In this document: piece by piece, positions 58,765 to 64,000 of the stretch
Position numbering within the stretch: position 1 is the first letter of the stretch
Layout of the letters: every line of letters starts with the position of its first letter
Assembly (NCBI RefSeq): GCF_030504645.1
Contig: NZ_JAUKWQ010000002.1
Span: 62,001 to 126,000 of the forward strand
From: Rhizobium oryzicola
Lineage (GTDB): Bacteria > Pseudomonadota > Alphaproteobacteria > Rhizobiales > Rhizobiaceae
Length of the DNA: 64,000 nucleotides
Direction of reading: 5' to 3'
Position numbers and translations under genes: made by a program
Notes under the pieces: generated by a model
Databases searched by the model: none
Seen by the model: the letters and a program-made list of their open reading frames with translations, nothing else
What the model was told of the DNA's origin: nothing

Positions 58765-59418
58765 ATGACCCTTGCCGAAGATCGTTGCCGTCTCGTGCTG
58801 ATCCTGCCCGATATCGCCGATGATGCGGTTCTTCTGGAGAAGCTGGAGCATGGTTTTCGCGGCGGCGATGTCGCCTCGGTCATCCTGCCGCAATACGGGC
58901 TGAACGATTCCGATTTCCAGAAGCGGGCGGAAAAGCTGGTTCCGGTCATTCAGGATGCGGGTGCTGCCGCCATCATCGCGGGTGATAGCCGCGTGGCGGG
59001 CCGCGCGCGCGCCGATGGCCTGCATATCGAGGGTAGCATCGAGGAACTGGGCGAGGCGATCGAGAAGTTCACGCCGAAGCTGATCGTCGGCGCCGGTGGG
59101 GCGGTGGACCGCCACACGGCGCTTGAGGTCGGTGAAGCTCGTCCCGACTACATGTTCTTCGGCAAGTTCGATGGCGACATCAAGCCGGAGCCGCATCCGA
59201 AAAACCTGGCGCTGGGCGAATGGTGGGCCTCGATGATCGAGATCCCCTGCATCGTCATGGGCGGCACGGATGTGGCGGGCGTCGTGGCCGTGGCGGAAAC
59301 CGGAGCGGAGTTCGTGGCGCTCAGAAGTGCGGTCTTTGATCATTCTGCCGGCATTGCTGCCGCAATTGCCGAAGCGAACGCGCTTTTGGACGAAAAAGCG
59401 CCACGGTTTGGCGCTTGA
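58765..59418 (+). CDS. ThiE-like TIM-barrel protein, catalytic motifs degenerate
   Basis: 217 residues. The fold resembles thiamine-phosphate synthase (SVILPQYGLND, ARADGLHIEG, IPCIVMGGTDVAGV), but the usual Q-L-R-x-K, N-D-R and V-H-L-G-Q motifs are replaced (LPQYGL, GDSR, LHIEG) and the phosphate-binding G-P-I-F-x-T region reads FFGKFDGDIK. A standard ThiE reaction is therefore doubtful. It is followed nine bases later by a Sel1-repeat gene. Confidence 0.72.
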   Translation: MTLAEDRCRLVLILPDIADDAVLLEKLEHGFRGGDVASVILPQYGLNDSDFQKRAEKLVPVIQDAGAAAIIAGDSRVAGRARADGLHIEGSIEELGEAIEKFTPKLIVGAGGAVDRHTALEVGEARPDYMFFGKFDGDIKPEPHPKNLALGEWWASMIEIPCIVMGGTDVAGVVAVAETGAEFVALRSAVFDHSAGIAAAIAEANALLDEKAPRFGA

Positions 59419-59426
59419 AGGACGCC

Positions 59427-60575
59427 ATGCGTCGCACCGTTCAAACCTTTCGATCCGTTCTTATCCTTGCTGCCGCCTGCGCGGCGAGCGTGCCATTCAA
59501 CGTTGGCCAGGCTTTTGCGGAGGATGGAGCACGTCGCGCGATATCGCGCCCGGCAGGCGAGGGGGCCGAAACGCTGCGCAAGGCAGTGCCTGATAATGGC
59601 GAAGCGGGGAGCGATGCCAATGGCGTCAAGAAGGGCGGCCGTCCGGACGTAGATCTCTATCCTTCCAGTGGCGTCACGCTCTACCAGCGCATGGGCAGCA
59701 TTCTTCCGCCGCTGCCGCCGGAAAAACCCTACACCGGTCCGATTGACGAAGCCTTCGGTGCCTATCAGCGCGGCCTCTACGAACTCGCTCTGAAGAAGGC
59801 GCTGCCACGCGCCGAAGCGGGGGACGCCGCCGCGCAGACGCTTGTGGCTGAAATGATGGTGCGTGGCCAGGGCCTGCCGCAGGATACGCAAGGGGCCGTG
59901 TTCTGGTACGGGGAAGCTGCCAAGCGCGGCGATCCCGCCGCCATGTTCCAATACGCCCTGGTGCTGATGGATGGCCGTTATGTCGCCCGCGACAAGGCCA
60001 AGGCGGACGATTACATGCGTCGCGCCGCCGAGGCGGGCAATTCCTCCGCACAATTCAACTGGGCGCAGATCTTGGTCTCCGATCATCCGGGCGAGAGCGG
60101 CCTGAAGATGGCGCTGCCTTTTTATGAGAAGGCAGCCGCGCAGGGCGTTGCGGATGCGCAATATGCCGTTGCGCAGCTTTATGTGGCGATCAAGGATCTG
60201 CCGGCCGAGAAGAAGGCGAAGGCGCGCGACTGGCTGCTGCGCGCCGCCAAGGCTGGCTATGATACGGCCCAGCTCGACATGGGCGTCTGGTACGTCAACG
60301 GTGTGGGCGGGGACAAGGATTACGAGCAGGGCTTCAACTGGCTGCGGATTGCGGCATTGCGTGGAAATGTGGTGGCGCAGAACAAGCTGGCGCATCTTTA
60401 CATTTACGCGCTTGGCACGCGGCCCAATCCCGTCGAGGCCGCCAAATGGTATGTTCTTTCCCGCAGGGCCGGGCTTTCCGATCCTGAGCTTGAGGATTTC
60501 TACCTCGGCATCAATGACGATCAGCAGAAACAGGCCATCGACGCCGCCAACAAGTTTCGCAGAAGCGGAAGCTGA
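59427..60575 (+). CDS. Exported Sel1/TPR-repeat protein
   Basis: 382 residues. A signal peptide (MRRTVQTFRSVLILAAACAA, cut near AFA) precedes at least five Sel1-like repeats from about residue 110: GQGLPQDTQGAVFWYGEAAK, KAKADDYMRRAAEAGN, AKARDWLLRAAKAGYD, and similar. Such repeats act as protein scaffolds. AAGGA precedes the ATG; the gene is coupled to the ThiE-like gene. Confidence 0.85.
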   Translation: MRRTVQTFRSVLILAAACAASVPFNVGQAFAEDGARRAISRPAGEGAETLRKAVPDNGEAGSDANGVKKGGRPDVDLYPSSGVTLYQRMGSILPPLPPEKPYTGPIDEAFGAYQRGLYELALKKALPRAEAGDAAAQTLVAEMMVRGQGLPQDTQGAVFWYGEAAKRGDPAAMFQYALVLMDGRYVARDKAKADDYMRRAAEAGNSSAQFNWAQILVSDHPGESGLKMALPFYEKAAAQGVADAQYAVAQLYVAIKDLPAEKKAKARDWLLRAAKAGYDTAQLDMGVWYVNGVGGDKDYEQGFNWLRIAALRGNVVAQNKLAHLYIYALGTRPNPVEAAKWYVLSRRAGLSDPELEDFYLGINDDQQKQAIDAANKFRRSGS

Positions 60576-60748
60576 CCGCCCAAGACGCCGCCAAAGCCTT
60601 GTCCTTAACCGCTTGGGCAGACATATTGGCCGCTATGCCTTGAATTCCGGCTCGTTTTGTGGTTCTGAACCCGCCACTCATAGAAGAACGAATACTCGAC
60701 TGTTCCTGACGACGCAGGGACATCATCCGCACATCCAAGGATCACCTC

Positions 60749-61549
60749 ATGGCTCGCTCAGCCCTTCTCAATGTCATGGTTCAGGCCGCGCTCAAGGCTG
60801 GCAAGTCGCTCTCGCGCGATTTCGGCGAGGTGCAGAACCTGCAGGTTTCGGTAAAGGGGCCGAGCGACTTCGTGTCCCAGGCAGACCTGAAGGCAGAAAA
60901 GATCGTTCGTGACGAACTTCTGAAGGCGCGTCCTACCTATGGTTTCCTCGGCGAGGAAAGCGAGGAGGAAAAGGGCACCGATGGCGCCCACCGCTGGATC
61001 GTCGATCCGCTTGATGGCACGACCAACTTCCTGCACGGCATTCCGCAGTTCGCGGTCTCCATCGCATTGGAGCGCAATGGTGAAATCGTGGCCGGCGTCA
61101 TCTTCAATCCGGCAACGGATGAACTGTTCACGGCGGAAAAGGGTGGCGGCGCCTTCCTGAACGATCGCCGTCTGCGCGTTGCCTCACGCCGCGTTCTCTC
61201 CGATTGCGTCATCGGCTGCGGCGTGCCGCATCTTGGCCGCGGCAATCACGGCAAGTTCCTGGTGGAGCTGCGCCACGTCATGGGCGAAGTGGCCGGTATC
61301 CGTCGCTTCGGCGCAGCGGCGCTTGATCTCGCCTATGTTGCGGCAGGCCGCATCGATGGTTTCTGGGAAGTCGATCTCTCGCCCTGGGACATGGCGGCTG
61401 GCCTCGTCCTGATTCGTGAAGCAGGTGGTTTCCTGTCCGATATGAAGGGCGGCACGGATGTCTTCAGCCATCGCAGCGTCGTGGCCGGCAACGAGCTGAT
61501 CCACAAGCAGTTGCTGGAAGTGGTCAACCGCCCGATCCCCTCGAACTGA
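60749..61549 (+). CDS. suhB: Inositol-1-monophosphatase
   Basis: 266 residues. Metal and substrate motifs are LGEESEEEKG, WIVDPLDGTTNFLHGIPQFA and a late WDMAAGLVLIREAGG. The D-P-L-D-G-T-T-N-F-L-H signature is that of SuhB/IMPase, unlike HisN at 7272. It dephosphorylates myo-inositol phosphate; SuhB also joins ribosomal-RNA antitermination in E. coli. The 174 bases before it hold no gene. Confidence 0.93.
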   Translation: MARSALLNVMVQAALKAGKSLSRDFGEVQNLQVSVKGPSDFVSQADLKAEKIVRDELLKARPTYGFLGEESEEEKGTDGAHRWIVDPLDGTTNFLHGIPQFAVSIALERNGEIVAGVIFNPATDELFTAEKGGGAFLNDRRLRVASRRVLSDCVIGCGVPHLGRGNHGKFLVELRHVMGEVAGIRRFGAAALDLAYVAAGRIDGFWEVDLSPWDMAAGLVLIREAGGFLSDMKGGTDVFSHRSVVAGNELIHKQLLEVVNRPIPSN

Positions 61550-61673
61550 GGATTTTCGAGCGCGTTCGTGAAAGCCTTGGAAAGACGCGATTTTTCTGAG
61601 GCTCCATCACTTCAATTCGTCTCATTTTTGCACTAGCTTCCCGCGCAATGGTAGAGCAGAGGCTGCGTACAAG

Positions 61674-62726
61674 ATGGCGAATGACTCCCTGGCGGATGTG
61701 AACGGTTCGGAACTGGCGCCACGCGCCGCGAGCTACAAGCTGTCGAACCCGGTGCCGTTCCTGTGGACCATGGTGATCTTCCTGATCATCATCGGCTTTC
61801 TGGCCGCCATTCTCTACCGTCAGGCGCACAATGCCTTCATGACCAATCCGGGCCTGAACAGCCTGATCCTGGGCGTTCTGGCGATTGGCGTCATCCTGAT
61901 CTTCAACCAGGTGATCAGCCTCATCCCCGAGGTGCGGTGGTTCAATTCCTTCCGGGCGGCCGGCAGCGCAGACCGCGTTGGGCGCAATCCGCGCCTTCTG
62001 GCACCGATGCGGGCGCTGCTTGGCCGCAGTCAGAACCTTGCCGTCACGACGACCGTTCTCCGCTCCATCCTCGATTCGATCGGGACACGACTCGATGAGT
62101 CGCGCGATATTTCCCGCTACCTGATCGGCCTGCTGGTCTTTCTCGGCCTGCTCGGCACCTTCTGGGGTCTGATCGGCACGATCGGTTCCATCAGCGATGT
62201 TATTCAGGGGCTTGATCCGAACTCCGGCAGCAGCAGCGATATTCTGACCGCGCTAAAAACCGGCCTGACGGCACCGCTGTCCGGCATGGGCACGGCGTTC
62301 TCGTCCTCGCTGCTGGGTCTTTCCGGCTCGCTGATCCTGGGTTTCATGGATCTGCAGGCGGGGCGCGCGCAGAACCGCTTCTATACGGAGCTGGAAAACT
62401 GGCTCTCCTCCATCACCGATGTAACGTCCGAGTTGGCGCGCGCACCCGACAGCGATGCCACGCCGACCGATGATCTCCGGCTGATCGCAGACCAGTTGCG
62501 CAAGCTGGTCGCGGCCCAGGCAAAGCGCGAGGATGCCCAGACGGAGCGGTCGCTGGCCGCCATGAACAATCTGGCCGAGAGCATCCAGGGTCTGGTGAAG
62601 AATATGCGCAATGAGCAGCAGATGCTGCGCGACTGGATCGAGGCCCAGCAGGAAGAGGCCAAGGCCATGCGCCGCACGCTGGACCGTCTTTCCGACAAAA
62701 TCTCCGACAAGACCGGGGGCAAGTGA
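61674..62726 (+). CDS. MotA/TolQ/ExbB-like membrane protein
   Basis: 350 residues with about four hydrophobic helices (near 28-50, 64-84, 147-168, 205-225) and a proton-channel-like core containing LLVFLGLLGTFWGLIGTI and PLSGMGTAFSSSLLGLSGSL, which match the MotA/ExbB pattern. The last 100 residues are a cytosolic coiled coil (EEAKAMRRTLDRLSDKI). It is three bases from the OmpA-like gene, so the two form a stator-like pair. Confidence 0.87.
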   Translation: MANDSLADVNGSELAPRAASYKLSNPVPFLWTMVIFLIIIGFLAAILYRQAHNAFMTNPGLNSLILGVLAIGVILIFNQVISLIPEVRWFNSFRAAGSADRVGRNPRLLAPMRALLGRSQNLAVTTTVLRSILDSIGTRLDESRDISRYLIGLLVFLGLLGTFWGLIGTIGSISDVIQGLDPNSGSSSDILTALKTGLTAPLSGMGTAFSSSLLGLSGSLILGFMDLQAGRAQNRFYTELENWLSSITDVTSELARAPDSDATPTDDLRLIADQLRKLVAAQAKREDAQTERSLAAMNNLAESIQGLVKNMRNEQQMLRDWIEAQQEEAKAMRRTLDRLSDKISDKTGGK

Positions 62727-62729
62727 GCC

Positions 62730-63761
62730 ATGGCGCTGGGCAGGAACCGCCGCCGTGAGCGCGGCGTGGATTATTGGCCGGGATTCGTCGATGCGCTGTC
62801 GACGCTGCTGCTGGCAATCATGTTCCTGCTGACGGTGTTCGTGTTGGCGCAGTTCATCCTCAGCCGCGAAATCTCCGGCCGTGATGAGGTGCTGACTCGT
62901 CTTAACAGCCAGATTGCCGAACTGACGGAACTTCTGGCTTTGGAGAAAAGCGGCAAGCAGGATGTCGAGGATACGCTTGCAAACCTGCAGGCATCCCTGC
63001 AAGCCTCCGAGACGGAACGCTCGCGCTTGCAGGCGCTGCTGGAACGGGGCGCCGGTGCCAGCGATACGGCCAACGCCAAGGTGGGCGCGCTGACCGAGCA
63101 GCTGAACCAGGAAAAGCAGGTCAGTGCGCGCGCCATGAATCAGGTGGAACTGCTGAACCAGCAGATCGCCGCCCTCAGGGCGCAGATCGCGGCGGTTGAG
63201 GCAGCCCTCCAGGCATCGGAAGCCAAGGACCAATCCTCGCAAGCCAAGATCGCCGATCTCGGCCGTCGCCTCAACGTGGCGCTGGCGCAGCGCGTGCAGG
63301 AGCTCAACCGCTATCGCTCGGACTTCTTCGGCCGTCTGCGGGAAATCCTCTCCGACCGCCAGAATATCCGTATCGTCGGCGATCGCTTCGTGTTCCAGTC
63401 CGAAGTGCTTTTCCCTGTCGGCGGCAGCGAGCTGGATGATGCGGGCCGCGCCGAGATGGACAAGCTCGCCACTGCGCTGCTGGAGCTTGCCCGCGAAATT
63501 CCCGCCGAGATCAACTGGGTGCTGCGTGTGGACGGTCACACCGACAATGCGCCACTGTCAGGCACCGGGCGCTACCGCGACAACTGGGAGCTTTCGTCCG
63601 CCCGCGCGACGTCCGTCGTCAAATACCTGATCTCCAAGGGTGTTCCGGCCAATCGGCTGGTCGCTGCCGGCTTCGGCGAATTCCAGCCGATTGCCGAAGG
63701 CGATACGCCGGAGGCACGCGGACAGAACCGCCGTATCGAGCTGAAGCTTACCGAGCGTTGA
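62730..63761 (+). CDS. OmpA/MotB-like peptidoglycan-binding membrane protein
   Basis: 343 residues. One N-terminal helix has an acidic residue (FVDALSTLLLAIMFLLTVF, Asp21), as in MotB-type proton channels. A long coiled coil (about 50-190) leads to a C-terminal OmpA-like domain with RVDGHTDNAPLSG, NWELSSARATSVVKYL and NRRIELKL, which binds peptidoglycan. With the preceding MotA-like protein it could form a non-flagellar, force- or signal-transmitting complex. Confidence 0.87.
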   Translation: MALGRNRRRERGVDYWPGFVDALSTLLLAIMFLLTVFVLAQFILSREISGRDEVLTRLNSQIAELTELLALEKSGKQDVEDTLANLQASLQASETERSRLQALLERGAGASDTANAKVGALTEQLNQEKQVSARAMNQVELLNQQIAALRAQIAAVEAALQASEAKDQSSQAKIADLGRRLNVALAQRVQELNRYRSDFFGRLREILSDRQNIRIVGDRFVFQSEVLFPVGGSELDDAGRAEMDKLATALLELAREIPAEINWVLRVDGHTDNAPLSGTGRYRDNWELSSARATSVVKYLISKGVPANRLVAAGFGEFQPIAEGDTPEARGQNRRIELKLTER

Positions 63762-63861
63762 AGTCGTCTGTGCGGATTGATCTTTCGGCTTGCCGACATC
63801 TTACGTTTGCGTAAAAGTAAATCCGTGGAGCAGGCTTTGCTCTCATCCTTGGGAGGGGATG

Positions 63862-64000
63862 GATGGATTTCTTCGACGTGATCGTCGTTGGGGGAGGGCT
63901 TGCGGGCCTTGTCGCGGCAACGGAGGCTGCAGGCCGTGGGTTGAAGGTCTGCCTTGTCGATCAGGAAGGACCGCAGAACTTGGGCGGTCAGGCCTTCTGG
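63862..64000 (+). CDS. FAD-binding dehydrogenase, N-terminal fragment
   Basis: The first 46 codons of a gene that runs off the right edge. MDFFDVIVVGGGLAGLVAAT has the Rossmann GxGxxG FAD motif and ends at GGQAFW, a pattern of the FAD-binding dehydrogenase (fumarate reductase/3-ketosteroid dehydrogenase-like) family. GGGAGGGG lies four bases before the ATG. The substrate cannot be read from this fragment. Confidence 0.75.

Noticed and set aside
60576..60748. Possible suhB-type RNA motif before suhB
   Set aside because: A short GTGG/CCAC pairing exists near 60657-60678 but I could not match the known motif; not called.
61674..63761. Zorya anti-phage system
   Set aside because: Only a ZorA/ZorB-like architecture is present; no ZorC, ZorD or ZorE-type nuclease or helicase lies next to it within the window.

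Overview
The window reads as ordinary, gene-dense chromosome of an alphaproteobacterium of the order Hyphomicrobiales, most likely family Rhizobiaceae (Rhizobium/Agrobacterium/Sinorhizobium group). The evidence is the set of lineage-typical genes: eukaryotic-type glutamine synthetase glnII with its divergent inhibitor gstI, CpdR, GapR (DUF2312), Omp10 lipoprotein, homospermidine synthase, DUF1036 next to pyruvate kinase, a ROSE-controlled Hsp20, an MmgR/alpha-r8-like small RNA, and RIME-like palindromic repeats. GC is high throughout. No rRNA, CRISPR array, prophage or complete insertion sequence is visible.

Layout. 1-2.5 kb: truncated transglutaminase-like gene, then gstI and glnII, divergent, with a sigma-54 promoter for glnII. 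2.5-9 kb: ClC chloride channel, small secreted proline-rich protein, tRNA-Val(GAC), cpdR, an N-formylglutamate amidohydrolase, an MmgR-like sRNA, hisN, and an alpha/beta hydrolase. 9-13 kb: Hsp20 with an RpoH-type promoter and ROSE thermometer, a bile-acid:sodium-symporter-family transporter divergent from its LysR-type regulator, and threonine aldolase. 13-20.5 kb: gltB and gltD (NADPH glutamate synthase) separated by a VapBC toxin-antitoxin pair and a 52-residue membrane protein. 20.5-29.6 kb: nucleoside deoxyribosyltransferase-like protein, DUF459 SGNH protein, a 270-bp MITE-like element, MltB-type transglycosylase, galU, an outer-membrane barrel, KdsD, a palindromic repeat, and the NfeD/QmcA (SPFH) pair. 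29.7-33.2 kb: queC-queE behind a preQ1-I-like riboswitch, another palindromic repeat, GNAT and metallo-hydrolase.

33-43 kb: mostly minus-strand genes: hemH, secreted 5'-nucleotidase, omp10, homospermidine synthase, a DUF3445 (heme-dependent N-demethylase family) gene downstream of pabB-pabC-like genes, and a membrane diguanylate cyclase. 43-54 kb: M3 oligoendopeptidase, a sigma-54 response regulator, DUF882 murein peptidase-like protein, gapR, DUF1244 with a second N-formylglutamate amidohydrolase-family gene, DUF1036-pyk, DUF5680, and a TPR protein coupled to an alpha/beta hydrolase that seems to start at CTG. 54.8-64 kb: rpmJ, purEK, two YdcH-like coiled-coil proteins, ArsR and TauE/SafE, a degenerate ThiE-like gene with a Sel1-repeat protein, suhB, a MotA/ExbB-like plus OmpA/MotB-like pair, and the start of an FAD dehydrogenase.

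Nitrogen assimilation is the clearest functional theme: glnII/gstI and gltBD together form a GS-GOGAT route, and both loci carry unusual control elements. RNA-level control is the second theme: the ROSE thermometer, the preQ1 switch and the MmgR-like sRNA. The remainder is envelope and housekeeping functions. I see no obvious new multi-gene defence or metabolic island. The best leads are the toxin-antitoxin module inside the gltBD unit, the non-ATG hydrolase, the stator-like pair, and the transposon-derived MITE.
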